Shown here: positions 15,666 to 23,709 of the stretch, one piece after another
Layout of the letters: each line of letters starts with the position of its first letter
Position numbering within the stretch: position 1 is the stretch's first letter
NCBI GenBank assembly: GCA_910575505.1
Contig: CAJTFK010000007.1
Coordinates: forward strand, 106,143 to 170,142
Direction of reading: 5' to 3'
Length of the DNA stretch: 64,000 nt
Source: Oscillospiraceae bacterium
GTDB taxonomy: Bacteria > Bacillota > Clostridia > Oscillospirales > Oscillospiraceae
Position numbers and translations under genes: made by a program
The notes under the pieces: model-generated
Database searches by the model: none
What the model was told of the DNA's origin: nothing
Seen by the model: the letters and a program-made list of their open reading frames with translations, nothing else

Positions 15666-16970
15666 ATGGAACAGACTTCCATCTGGCAAAGGGAAGGGGC
15701 TCTGCCCCGGTTTCCGTCCCTGGAGGGGGATACGGCGGCGGAGGCGGTCATCGTCGGCGGCGGAATCACCGGAATCCTGTGCGCCTGGTATCTGAAGCAG
15801 GCGGGGGTGGACACGGTGCTGCTGGAGGCGGCGTCCCTCTGCGGGGGAACCACCGGGAACACCACCGCCAAGCTCACAGCCCAGCACGGCCTGCTCTATG
15901 ACCGGCTGATCCGGACCCGGGGGCCTGACGCCGCCCGGCTCTATCTGGAGGCCCAGCAGGGGGCCCTGGAGGAATACCGCCGGCTCTGCCGGGATATCGA
16001 CTGCGGCTTCCAGGAGCGGGACGCCTGTGTCTATTCCATGGACCGCCGGGACCTGCTGGAGCGGGAGGCGGCGGCGCTGAACCAGCTGGGGGTTCCGGCA
16101 GAGGTGACGGAGACGCCGGAGCTGCCGGTTCCCACGGCAGGGGCGGTGCGCTTCCCCCGGCAGGCCCAGTTCCACCCGCTGAAATTTCTGGCGGCAATGG
16201 CCCGGGACCTGCGGATTTACGAGCAGACCAGGGTTCTGGAGCTGGTTCCCGGCTCCGTCAGGACCCGCCGGGGCACGGTCCGGGGAGAGAACATCATCAT
16301 TGCCACCCATTTCCCCGTGCTGAACAAGCACGGCGGGTATTTCCTGAAGCTGTACCAGCAGCGTTCCTATGTGCTGGCCCTGAAAGGCGCGCCGCTCCCC
16401 GGCGGCATGTACGTGGACGCGGCGGAGGGGGGCCTCTCCCTCCGGAGCCGGGGAGACCTCCTGCTGCTGGGCGGCGGCGGAGGCCGCCCCGGAAAGACAG
16501 AGGGCTGGGACGTGCTGGAGGACTTCGCCCGGACCCATTATCCCGGGGCCCGGGAGGTGTGCCGCTGGGCGGCTCAGGACTGCATGACCCTGGACGGCAT
16601 GCCCTATATCGGGCCCTATTCCAAGAGAACGCGGGGGCTTTTTGTGGCCACGGGCTTCAACAAGTGGGGCATGACCTCCGCCATGACGGCGGCGCGGCTG
16701 CTGGCGGACCTGGTGCAGGGCCGGGAAAATCCCTGTGCCGCCCTGTTCTCCCCCTCCCGCCGGATGCCGGGGCTCCCTCTGGCGTCCAACCTTCTGGAGG
16801 CCGGATCCAGTCTGCTGACGCCCACGGTACCCCGCTGCCCCCACATGGGCTGCGCCCTGAAATACAACGCCCGGGAGCACAGCTGGGACTGTCCCTGCCA
16901 CGGCTCCCGCTTCGAGACGGACGGCAGGCTCATTGAGGGTCCCGCCGCCGGCGGACTGAAGAGGCATTAG
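15666..16970 (+). CDS. FAD-dependent oxidoreductase with C-terminal Rieske domain
   Basis: 434 residues. The dinucleotide motif VIVGGGITGILCAWYLKQAG lies at residues 28-47, followed by a DAO-type fold. The C-terminus carries a Rieske [2Fe-2S] site, CPHMGC then CPCHGSRF, with both Cys-x-His pairs intact. This DAO-Rieske architecture is widespread in Firmicutes and actinobacteria. The substrate is unknown, possibly an amine or a reductant-linked oxidation. ATG 15666 was chosen over 15528 because CAGGAGGTGATCTGG lies directly upstream. It is monocistronic. Confidence 0.9.
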   Translation: MEQTSIWQREGALPRFPSLEGDTAAEAVIVGGGITGILCAWYLKQAGVDTVLLEAASLCGGTTGNTTAKLTAQHGLLYDRLIRTRGPDAARLYLEAQQGALEEYRRLCRDIDCGFQERDACVYSMDRRDLLEREAAALNQLGVPAEVTETPELPVPTAGAVRFPRQAQFHPLKFLAAMARDLRIYEQTRVLELVPGSVRTRRGTVRGENIIIATHFPVLNKHGGYFLKLYQQRSYVLALKGAPLPGGMYVDAAEGGLSLRSRGDLLLLGGGGGRPGKTEGWDVLEDFARTHYPGAREVCRWAAQDCMTLDGMPYIGPYSKRTRGLFVATGFNKWGMTSAMTAARLLADLVQGRENPCAALFSPSRRMPGLPLASNLLEAGSSLLTPTVPRCPHMGCALKYNAREHSWDCPCHGSRFETDGRLIEGPAAGGLKRH

Positions 16971-17041
16971 GAATCATTAGGAATCAGGAATCAGGAATCA
17001 GGAGTCAGGAATGAGGAATGATTGGGGCCATTCCTCATTCC
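16970..17041 (+). terminator. Heptanucleotide repeats plus terminator-like hairpin
   Basis: Tandem AGGAATC-type units (about 16970-17010) run into a 13-bp perfect inverted repeat GGAATGAGGAATG (17008-17020)/CATTCCTCATTCC (17029-17041). It follows the oxidoreductase stop directly. Lacking a T-run, it may protect the 3' end rather than terminate. Confidence 0.5.
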
Positions 17042-17063
17042 CCGTAAAATCCGGCCCGCGCCC

Positions 17064-17092
17064 TTGACCGGTCTTCCGGTTTATAGTACAAT
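17064..17092 (+). promoter_or_regulatory. Sigma-A-type promoter of galE
   Basis: TTGACC (17064-17069), a 17-bp spacer, then TACAAT (17087-17092), 150 bp upstream of galE. The long leader between promoter and start has no assigned element. Confidence 0.65.
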
Positions 17093-17241
17093 AAATTCAT
17101 ATTCCGGAGGATATTCCTAATAGTCAGTACTATCATTTCTTCACTTTCCGGCGGGAGAGGCCTACAATAAAAAGTAAAATAAAGGAACAGGCCGGGAAAG
17201 ACCGGAAGAGATTTTCGGCGAATTTGAAAGGAGCGGTTTTT

Positions 17242-18267
17242 ATGTCGATTCTTGTGACCGGAGGCGCGGGCTACATCGGGAGCCATGCCTGTGTGGAGCT
17301 GATCCAGGCGGGCTATGACATCGTGGCGGCGGACAACCTCTGCAACGCCAGCGAGGAGGCCCTGCGCCGGGTGGAGACCATCACGGGGAAGAAGGTCCCC
17401 TTTGTCAAGGCGGAGCTCTGCGACGAGGCCCAGGTGGAGGCCCTGTTTGCCCAGCACCCGGACATCGACGCGGTGATTCACTTCGCCGGTCTGAAGGCCG
17501 TGGGCGAGAGCGTGGCCAAGCCCCTGGAGTACTATTACAACAACCTCACCAGCACCCTGCTGCTGACGGCGGCCATGCGGCGTCACGGCGTGAAGAAGCT
17601 GGTCTTCTCCTCCTCCGCCACGGTTTACGGCGACCCCGCCACCGTGCCCATCCGGGAGGATTTCCCCACCGGCGGCACCACCAATCCCTACGGCACCACC
17701 AAGCTTTTCATCGAGCGCATCCTGACGGACATCTGCAAGGCGGACCCCAGCCTGAACGTGGCCCTGCTGCGCTACTTCAACCCCATCGGCGCCCACGAGT
17801 CCGGCCTTATTGGCGAGGACCCCAACGGCATCCCCAACAACCTGGTGCCCTACATCGCCCAGGTGGCCGTGGGCAAGCGGGAGAAGCTCCATGTCTTCGG
17901 CGACGACTACAAGACCCCCGACGGCACCGGCGTCCGGGACTACATCCACGTGGTGGACCTGGCGCGGGGCCACGTGGCGGCGCTGAAAAAGCTGGACACC
18001 AACTGCGGCCTCTTCATCTGCAACCTGGGCACCGGCAAGGGCTACAGCGTGCTGGACGTGCTCCACGCCTATGAGAAGGCCTGCGGCAGGACGCTGCCCT
18101 ACGCCATCGAGGCCCGCCGCCCCGGCGACATTGCCGTCTGCTACGCCGACCCCGCCAAGGCCCGGGACGAGCTGGGCTGGGAAGCCCGGTACGGCATCGA
18201 GGAGATGTGCGCCTCCTCCTGGAAGTGGCAGTCCATGAACCCCGACGGATATAACGATAAGGGATAA
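17242..18267 (+). CDS. galE: UDP-glucose 4-epimerase
   Basis: 341 residues. It interconverts UDP-glucose and UDP-galactose (and often the N-acetyl forms) with tightly bound NAD. The nucleotide motif GGAGYIGSHACVEL is at residues 7-20. SSSATVYG supplies the catalytic serine. NPYGTTK supplies Tyr150 and Lys154. Length is normal for GalE. ATG 17242 follows AAAGGAGCGGTTTTT, whereas the upstream TTG at 17224 has no site. Linked downstream to a nucleotidyltransferase and a sugar kinase, it fits a Leloir-like route for galactose or N-acetylhexosamine. Confidence 0.95.
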   Translation: MSILVTGGAGYIGSHACVELIQAGYDIVAADNLCNASEEALRRVETITGKKVPFVKAELCDEAQVEALFAQHPDIDAVIHFAGLKAVGESVAKPLEYYYNNLTSTLLLTAAMRRHGVKKLVFSSSATVYGDPATVPIREDFPTGGTTNPYGTTKLFIERILTDICKADPSLNVALLRYFNPIGAHESGLIGEDPNGIPNNLVPYIAQVAVGKREKLHVFGDDYKTPDGTGVRDYIHVVDLARGHVAALKKLDTNCGLFICNLGTGKGYSVLDVLHAYEKACGRTLPYAIEARRPGDIAVCYADPAKARDELGWEARYGIEEMCASSWKWQSMNPDGYNDKG

Positions 18268-18382
18268 AACTGTGAAGGCCCCCTGGCAGTCCGGGCCTGC
18301 GGTCTCTGCTTTTCCGCTGTGTGGAATATGAGCCCCGAATTAAAAATCCGGAGATCATACATCCGATTTCAGCCGATTGGTC

Positions 18383-18410
18383 CGCCGCAGGCGGCAGCCG
18401 CAAAATATGG
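18383..18410 (+). repeat. Hairpin repeat D, copy 3
   Basis: CCGCCGCAGGCGGCAGCCGC plus AAAATATGGCA matches the 3' arm of the 7666-7703 unit. It lies just left of the MITE-like pair. Confidence 0.55.
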
Positions 18411-18417
18411 CAGATTT

Positions 18418-18580
18418 AGAAGCTGTACCAATAGGCGGCAGCACGTGTCTGGACGGAAAATTTTCCGGCTGGACTGCGTCAGAAACGCTTGAAATCCGTC
18501 AGGATTCCTGCGCGCCTCTTCCTTGCCAGCCCAAAAATTTTCTCGCCTATACGCGCACTTCGCCTATTGGTACAGCTTCT
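18418..18580. repeat. MITE-like element with 20-bp perfect terminal inverted repeats
   Basis: AGAAGCTGTACCAATAGGCG (18418-18437) is repeated exactly inverted at 18561-18580. The 163-bp unit has no ORF. The interior (GTCAGGATT..., GGAAAA) faintly resembles element C, and the unit abuts the next element with one base between them. Confidence 0.85.
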
Positions 18581-18581
18581 T

Positions 18582-18743
18582 AGAACCTGCATCCACAACC
18601 CCTGAACGCTGACTGAGCGGTCTTTTTCCCGCCATGCCGCGCCGGTTTTCCCTGCAATCTGTCAGGATTGCCGCGAAAAGCCTTTCTGTCTGACGGGAAA
18701 ATCCCCGCCCATCCAGCATTTCCCGGCTATGAATGCAGGTTCT
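18582..18743 (+). repeat. Dispersed ~160-bp palindromic element C, copy 3
   Basis: It starts AGAACCTGCATCCACAACC and ends TATGAATGCAGGTTCT, with the shared interior CTGAGCGGTCTTTTTCCCGC and CTGTCTGACGGGAAAATCC. It lies 50 bp upstream of the nucleotidyltransferase start, so it is probably in the transcript leader. Confidence 0.8.
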
Positions 18744-18793
18744 TACTCCCGGACTTTCAGTTCGGAAGTAATATATGGAAAGGGAGCATCATC

Positions 18794-19717
18794 ATGAACA
18801 AACCGGTTCTTGTCATTATGGCCGCCGGCATGGGCAGCCGGTACGGCGGTCTCAAGCAGCTGGACCCCGTGGGGAACCACGGCCAGCTCATCATTGATTA
18901 TTCCATTTACGACGCCCGCCGGGCGGGCTTTGAGACCGTGGTCTTTGTCATCAAACCGGAGATCGAGGCGGATTTCAAGTCCGCCATCGGCGGCCGGGTG
19001 TCCAGGGTGATGGACGTGAAGTATGCCTATCAGCTGAAGGAGGACCTGCCGGAGGGCTATTCCGTTCCCGAGGAGCGGACAAAGCCCTGGGGCACCGCCC
19101 ATGCGGCGCTGTCCGTGCGGGAGCTTGTGGACGGCCCCTTTGCCGTCATCAACGCCGACGACTACTACGGGCCCGAGGCCTTCCGGGAGATTTACACCTA
19201 TCTCTCCCGGCATCCCGACGGGGCGCTGTACGAGTATGTCATGGTGGGTTACCTGCTGAAAAACACGGTGACGGAAAACGGCACCGTGGCCCGGGGCGTG
19301 TGCGAGGAGACGGCGGACCGCTTCCTCACCCAGGTCACCGAGCGCACCAAGATTGAAAAGGGCGAGCCTCCCCGCTTCACCGAGGACGACGGGAGGACCT
19401 GGACGGAGCTGCCCGGGGACACCATCGTGTCCATGAATATGTGGGGCTTCAACCGCAGCTTCCTGGAGGAGGCCTGGAAGCGGTTTCCCGCTTTTCTGGA
19501 CAGGGCCCTGGCCGAAAACCCCGCCAAGGCGGAGTATTTCCTGCCCACTGTGGTCAGCCAGCTGATTGACGAGGGCAGGGCCCGGGTGAAGGTTCTGCGG
19601 AGCGAGGACAAATGGTATGGCGTCACCTACCGGGAGGACAAGCCCGCCGTGGTGGCCGCCATCGCGGAGAAGACTGCCGCCGGACTCTATCCGGACAGTC
19701 TGTGGGGGGAGGCGTAA
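18794..19717 (+). CDS. Sugar-phosphate nucleotidyltransferase
   Basis: 307 residues. The N-terminal VLVIMAAGMGSRYGGLKQLD is the nucleotide-binding signature of NTP:sugar-1-phosphate transferases (G-x-G-x-R...K). The metal-binding aspartates are in AVINADDYYGPEAF. It would form an NDP-sugar (probably UDP-) from a sugar-1-phosphate. It is followed one base later by a NahK-like anomeric kinase and preceded by galE, which supports a kinase-nucleotidyltransferase-epimerase series. ATG 18794 was chosen after GGAAAGGGAGC. The frame is open upstream but that lies in a repeat element. Confidence 0.85.
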   Translation: MNKPVLVIMAAGMGSRYGGLKQLDPVGNHGQLIIDYSIYDARRAGFETVVFVIKPEIEADFKSAIGGRVSRVMDVKYAYQLKEDLPEGYSVPEERTKPWGTAHAALSVRELVDGPFAVINADDYYGPEAFREIYTYLSRHPDGALYEYVMVGYLLKNTVTENGTVARGVCEETADRFLTQVTERTKIEKGEPPRFTEDDGRTWTELPGDTIVSMNMWGFNRSFLEEAWKRFPAFLDRALAENPAKAEYFLPTVVSQLIDEGRARVKVLRSEDKWYGVTYREDKPAVVAAIAEKTAAGLYPDSLWGEA

Positions 19718-19718
19718 C

Positions 19719-20831
19719 ATGGGCGCTGCGGAGGAGAGACTGAGCGAGGTCCTGGAGGCCTTTGACTTCGGGGCGCCGGTGGTGGGCGCCATCCGGTACG
19801 GCCAGGGACATATCAACGACACCTTTTGCGTACACACCCAGCCGGAGGATGCCTGCTGCCGCCGCTTCATCCTCCAGCGGATGAGCGCCGCGGCCTTCAA
19901 GCGGCCGGACCAGCTGATGGAAAACATCATCGGCGTGACGGAGTACCTGGGGCGGAAAATCCGGGAGAACGGCGGCGACCGGAGCCGGGAGGCCATGGAG
20001 GTTCTGCGGCCCCGGAACGGCGGGGCCTTTTACACCGACGCCTCCGGCGGGGCCTGGCGGGTGTACCCCTTTGTGGAGGGAACCGTCTGCCATCAGTCGG
20101 CGGACACGCCGGAGCTGTTCGCCGCCTCGGGACGGGCCTTCGGCCGCTTCCAGCGGCTGCTGGGGGACTATCCGGCGGAGACCCTTCACGAGACCATTCC
20201 CAATTTCCACAACACCGAAGACCGGCTGAACAAATTCAGAGCCGCCGTGGAAGCCGACGCCCTGGGCAGGGCGAAGGACTGCGGGCCGGAAATCCGCTTT
20301 GTCCTGGACCGGGCGCAGGACTGCTCCGCGGCCCTGGACGCCCAGCGGGCGGGAAAGCTGCCCCTGCGGGTGACCCACAACGACACGAAGCTGAACAATG
20401 TCCTGATGGACGGGACCACCGGCGAGGGCATCTGCGTCATCGACCTGGACACGGTGATGCCCGGCCTGGTGATTTACGACTTCGGGGATTCCATCCGCTT
20501 CGGAGCCAACCACAGCGCTGAGGACGAACGGGACCTCAGCCGGGTCAATCTGGACCTGGGTCTGTTCGAGGCCTATGCCGCCGCCTTCCTGGAGGGCGTG
20601 GGCGGCGCGCTGACGGAGGACGAGATTGCCTATCTCCCCTGGGGGGCCAAGCTGATGACGCTGGAGTGCGGCATGCGCTTCCTGACGGACTACCTGGAGG
20701 GGGACCACTATTTCCACACCAGCCGGCCGGGCCAGAATCTGGACCGCTGCCGCACGCAGTTCAAGCTGGTGGAGGACATGGAACGCTGCTGGGCGGAGCT
20801 GGGGGCCATTGTGGCCCGCTGCCGGGCGTGA
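19719..20831 (+). CDS. NahK-like anomeric sugar kinase (APH fold)
   Basis: 370 residues. APH/choline-kinase fold with catalytic loop THNDTKLNNVLMD (catalytic Asp222) and metal-binding ICVIDLDTVMPG. The sequence layout, including the GQGHINDTFCV P-loop-like strand near residue 27 and RFILQRM, matches N-acetylhexosamine 1-kinase, which makes GlcNAc/GalNAc-1-P from free sugar and ATP. It is one base after the nucleotidyltransferase stop, with GGGGGGAGGCGTAAC as ribosome site. The exact sugar is inferred from operon context. Confidence 0.85.
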   Translation: MGAAEERLSEVLEAFDFGAPVVGAIRYGQGHINDTFCVHTQPEDACCRRFILQRMSAAAFKRPDQLMENIIGVTEYLGRKIRENGGDRSREAMEVLRPRNGGAFYTDASGGAWRVYPFVEGTVCHQSADTPELFAASGRAFGRFQRLLGDYPAETLHETIPNFHNTEDRLNKFRAAVEADALGRAKDCGPEIRFVLDRAQDCSAALDAQRAGKLPLRVTHNDTKLNNVLMDGTTGEGICVIDLDTVMPGLVIYDFGDSIRFGANHSAEDERDLSRVNLDLGLFEAYAAAFLEGVGGALTEDEIAYLPWGAKLMTLECGMRFLTDYLEGDHYFHTSRPGQNLDRCRTQFKLVEDMERCWAELGAIVARCRA

Positions 20832-20890
20832 CAAAATGACGCGGTTCATACGAATCCTGTTCCGCGGGACTCCAGAGAGGGGGCGGCGCT

Positions 20891-21784
20891 TTGCCTGAGA
20901 TGAATACGCTGTTTGACGAGGAGCGTCTGCGCAGGCTGATTGCCAATCTCAATTTCCTCACCGGCCTGCCTGCCAATATTCTGGACCCCAAGGGCAGGGA
21001 CATCAACCTGTTCAGAGGACACCCGCCCTTCTGCCGGATGATGAACGATCTTCCGGAGGGACACCGGCGCTGTGTGGCCTGCGACGAGTGCAAAATCCGC
21101 CGCTACACCGCCGACAGGGGCTTTCAGTTCTACCGCTGCCACGTGGGCATCTGCGAGGCCGTTATGCCGCTGTTCGACAGAAAACGGCCCCTGGCCTATC
21201 TGGCCTTCGGCTGCTATCTGGACGAGACCCCCATAGAAGAGCAGTGGGAATACAGCCGGTCCCTGCTGGACTGGTATCCCGGCGGGCCGGATGTTCTGAA
21301 GGATGCCTTTTTCCAGTTCCGCCAGTATTCCCAAAAGGAGATTCAGGCCTATGCCGAGATTCTGGAGGCCCTTTCCGCCTACATCCAGATTCAGGGCATG
21401 ATCCTGTCCACGGAGCAGACGGATCTTCAGCGCCTGGACCTCTATCTGGAACAGCACTATATGGAGCACCTCTCCCTGGCCTCCATCTCCCGGGAGCTGC
21501 ACATGGGCCGGACGAAGCTCTGCACCCTGGCCAAGCAGCTTTCAGGAGGGCGCACGCTGTCCTATCTCATCGCCCGGCGGCGCATCACCGCCGCCAAGAA
21601 GCTGCTGCTTCAGACCAGTCTTCCCATCTCCGAGGTGGGCGAGGCGGTGGGCGTCAGCGACTATAACTATTTTTCCAAGGTTTTCCGCTCCGTGGCGGGG
21701 ATGACGCCCAGCGCGTTCCGCAAGCAGGGGCAGAACGGCGGAGACGGGCGGGGACAGCGCCCCCGTGAGGCGGAAGAGGACTGA
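20891..21784 (+). CDS. PocR-domain AraC family regulator
   Basis: 297 residues. The N-terminal ~160 residues form a PocR-type sensory domain with clustered cysteines (RRCVACDECK and YRCHVGICEAVMPL). The C-terminal AraC DNA-binding domain has two helix-turn-helix units (LSLASISRELHMGRTKLC and LPISEVGEAVGVSDYNYFSK). PocR domains bind small metabolites. The gene follows the sugar-kinase operon by 59 bp and may control it. TTG 20891 has GAGAGGGGGCGG upstream at good spacing. ATG 20900 is the alternative. Confidence 0.88.
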   Translation: MPEMNTLFDEERLRRLIANLNFLTGLPANILDPKGRDINLFRGHPPFCRMMNDLPEGHRRCVACDECKIRRYTADRGFQFYRCHVGICEAVMPLFDRKRPLAYLAFGCYLDETPIEEQWEYSRSLLDWYPGGPDVLKDAFFQFRQYSQKEIQAYAEILEALSAYIQIQGMILSTEQTDLQRLDLYLEQHYMEHLSLASISRELHMGRTKLCTLAKQLSGGRTLSYLIARRRITAAKKLLLQTSLPISEVGEAVGVSDYNYFSKVFRSVAGMTPSAFRKQGQNGGDGRGQRPREAEED

Positions 21785-21808
21785 GCGCAGCACCGAAAAG
21801 AGTATACG

Positions 21809-21844
21809 GGGCCCCCGTTTGCAGGCGACTGGAAACGGGGGCCC
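21809..21844 (+). terminator. Hairpin after AraC-type gene
   Basis: A 12-bp perfect stem GGGCCCCCGTTT (21809-21820)/AAACGGGGGCCC (21833-21844). The following T-content is modest, so termination strength is uncertain. Confidence 0.55.
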
Positions 21845-21928
21845 GGTCTGTCTTCCGGGAGCCCGGGAGCCTCGGGAAGGAGGCGGAAAATTCTCCGGCC
21901 GAGGCCCCGGCATTTTTTGAGCAGGGCC

Positions 21929-21957
21929 TAGACGGGGACTTTGTTTTGTGCTAGAAT
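21929..21957 (+). promoter_or_regulatory. Candidate promoter of hemerythrin-receiver gene
   Basis: TAGACG (21929-21934), 17 bp, TAGAAT (21952-21957), 74 bp before the ATG. The -35 is weak. Confidence 0.4.
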
Positions 21958-22030
21958 CATGCCAGATATATCTGCCATGTGGGTCCGGGGCCCGGGAGCG
22001 CACGGAGCACAGGCGAAGGAGGATTCTGAG

Positions 22031-23413
22031 ATGGAAAACCATTTTGAATGGCGGGACGAGTTCAACATCGGGGTAGACGTCATTGACCGGGAACACCAAC
22101 GGCTGTTCAAGATCATCAACAAGATCGTGACCCTGAAGGAGGAGGAGGGCAATGGCCAGTGGGCCTGTCAGGAGGGCGTCAAGTTCTTCAAGGGCCACAC
22201 CGTGAAGCACTTCGCGGATGAGGAGGCCTATATGGCGTCCATCCAGTACGGGGGGCTGGAGCAGCACCGGCAGATTCACAGGAGCTTTCGGGAACATACG
22301 CTGCCCGCCCTGGAACAGGAGCTGGAGCGGACCGGTTATGCGACTGACGCGGTGGACCACTTCCTTGGGGTCTGCGCCGGGTGGCTGATTGGCCACACGC
22401 TGACGGAGGACCAGGCCATCACCGGGGAGCAGGTGAGCAAATGGGAGCACCTTCTGCCCAGCGAGGAGGTGGCGGCCCTGAAAAAGGTCATCATTCAGCT
22501 GGTGTTCGACATGTTCCAGCTGGAGTCCCAGATGGTCAGCGACGCCTATGGCGGCGAGAAGTTCGGCAGAGGCGTCTACTGCCGCCTGGTCTACGGGGCC
22601 GGCGGGGAAAAGCGGCAGGAGATCCTCATGGTCTTTGAGGAAAAGCTGCTGATTAACACCGTGGGCAAGGTCCTGGGACTCCAGACCAACAAGCTGGACA
22701 CCATGCTGGTCAATGCCGCCCGGTATACCGTCCGGCAGTTCGTGGGCCGGGTGATGGAGCACTATCCCGACGGGGAGGACTACGAGCTGAAAGAGGAAAA
22801 CCTCCTGACCTATGGCCAGTTCCGGAAGATTTTCCAGCGGGAGAAGCCCCAGGTCAGCCTGCTGTTCAATACCGGCGGCGCGGGCTATTTCTCCTACTGC
22901 GTCATTGCCCCCCATCTGCTGGAGCAGGGGGAGAGCGCCACGCCTCTGGAGCCGGAGAACGCCATGGAAGAAGTGGAAAAATATCTGGCGAAGCGGGAGA
23001 AGAAGGAGGCCCAGGAGGAGGCCAACCCCAGAAAGAAGATTCTGGTGGTGGACGACTCCGCCACCATCCGCCAGGCCATGAAGAAGCTGCTGGGAGAGGA
23101 ATACAGGGTTGACATGGCGGAGTCCGGCGTGGCGGCCATCCGGGCCATCACCTTGAACCGGCCGGACCTGGTGCTGCTGGACTATGAGATGCCGGTCTGC
23201 GACGGGAAACAGACCCTGGAAATGCTCCGCTCCGAGGGGGCCTTCGCGGATATCCCGGTGATTTTCCTCACGGGCCGGAGCGACCCGGAGCTGGTGCGGA
23301 CGCTGCTGTCCCTGAAGCCGGCGGGCTACCTGCTGAAATACCTGAAGCCCGACGACATCAAGCAGAAAATCGGCCGGTTTTTTGAGACGGGCAGAATGAC
23401 GGACCGGAGCTGA
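22031..23413 (+). CDS. Bacteriohemerythrin - CheX-like - receiver fusion protein
   Basis: 460 residues. Residues about 5-130 are a bacteriohemerythrin with the expected di-iron ligands His22, His56/60 with Glu64, His79, His83, His122 and Asp127. Residues about 145-315 look like a CheX-type alpha/beta domain (VFEEKLLINTVGKVLGLQ, VNAARYTVRQFVGRVM). Residues about 337-455 are a receiver with phosphoacceptor Asp384 (LVLLDYEMPVCDG). There is no DNA-binding or cyclase output, so it probably links oxygen or redox state to phosphorelay or chemotaxis-like signalling. ATG 22031 follows AAGGAGGATTCTGAG. Confidence 0.85.
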   Translation: MENHFEWRDEFNIGVDVIDREHQRLFKIINKIVTLKEEEGNGQWACQEGVKFFKGHTVKHFADEEAYMASIQYGGLEQHRQIHRSFREHTLPALEQELERTGYATDAVDHFLGVCAGWLIGHTLTEDQAITGEQVSKWEHLLPSEEVAALKKVIIQLVFDMFQLESQMVSDAYGGEKFGRGVYCRLVYGAGGEKRQEILMVFEEKLLINTVGKVLGLQTNKLDTMLVNAARYTVRQFVGRVMEHYPDGEDYELKEENLLTYGQFRKIFQREKPQVSLLFNTGGAGYFSYCVIAPHLLEQGESATPLEPENAMEEVEKYLAKREKKEAQEEANPRKKILVVDDSATIRQAMKKLLGEEYRVDMAESGVAAIRAITLNRPDLVLLDYEMPVCDGKQTLEMLRSEGAFADIPVIFLTGRSDPELVRTLLSLKPAGYLLKYLKPDDIKQKIGRFFETGRMTDRS

Positions 23414-23709
23414 GAAATCATGGAGGACCGTGCGGGAGGGACCCATCCGGGCCCCTCCCGCATTGCCAAAAACCCCTTCCGGACAAAGGCCCGGGGGAGC
23501 GGGGCCTGAGAGAGGCGCTCATCTCCCTGTTCGGGGGCGGAAAAGATTCCCGCCTGTCCGGCATCCCCTGGCGGTGAAGACAGGTTCTTAGTTTTTTCAT
23601 AGATTTTCCAAGATTTTTCTATCGTTTTTTCGGCCGTTCCCCGTTAAAATAAGAAACGGTGTGGGGCACGGCCCTTTCCGCCCCACAAAAAGAATGAGGA
23701 GGAACTACG
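23414..23709. other. Intergenic region with hairpin and decayed repeat
   Basis: Holds a GC-rich inverted repeat (23432-23461, GCGGGAGGG.../CCCTCCCGC) that may end the receiver transcript, a degenerate half of element C (23538-23591) and an AT-rich stretch with TAAAAT at 23645 that may be the -10 of the transporter operon. Confidence 0.5.
23538..23591 (+). repeat. Decayed half-copy of element C
   Basis: GATTCCCGCCTGTCCGGCAT then CCCCTGGCGGTGAAGACAGG then TTCTTA aligns with the 3' half of the 18582-18743 copy, with several mismatches. Confidence 0.45.

Noticed and set aside
16970..17010. Short tandem repeats that resemble a CRISPR-like array
   Set aside because: Units are 7 bp with no spacers and no cas genes; they read as simple repeats leading into a hairpin.
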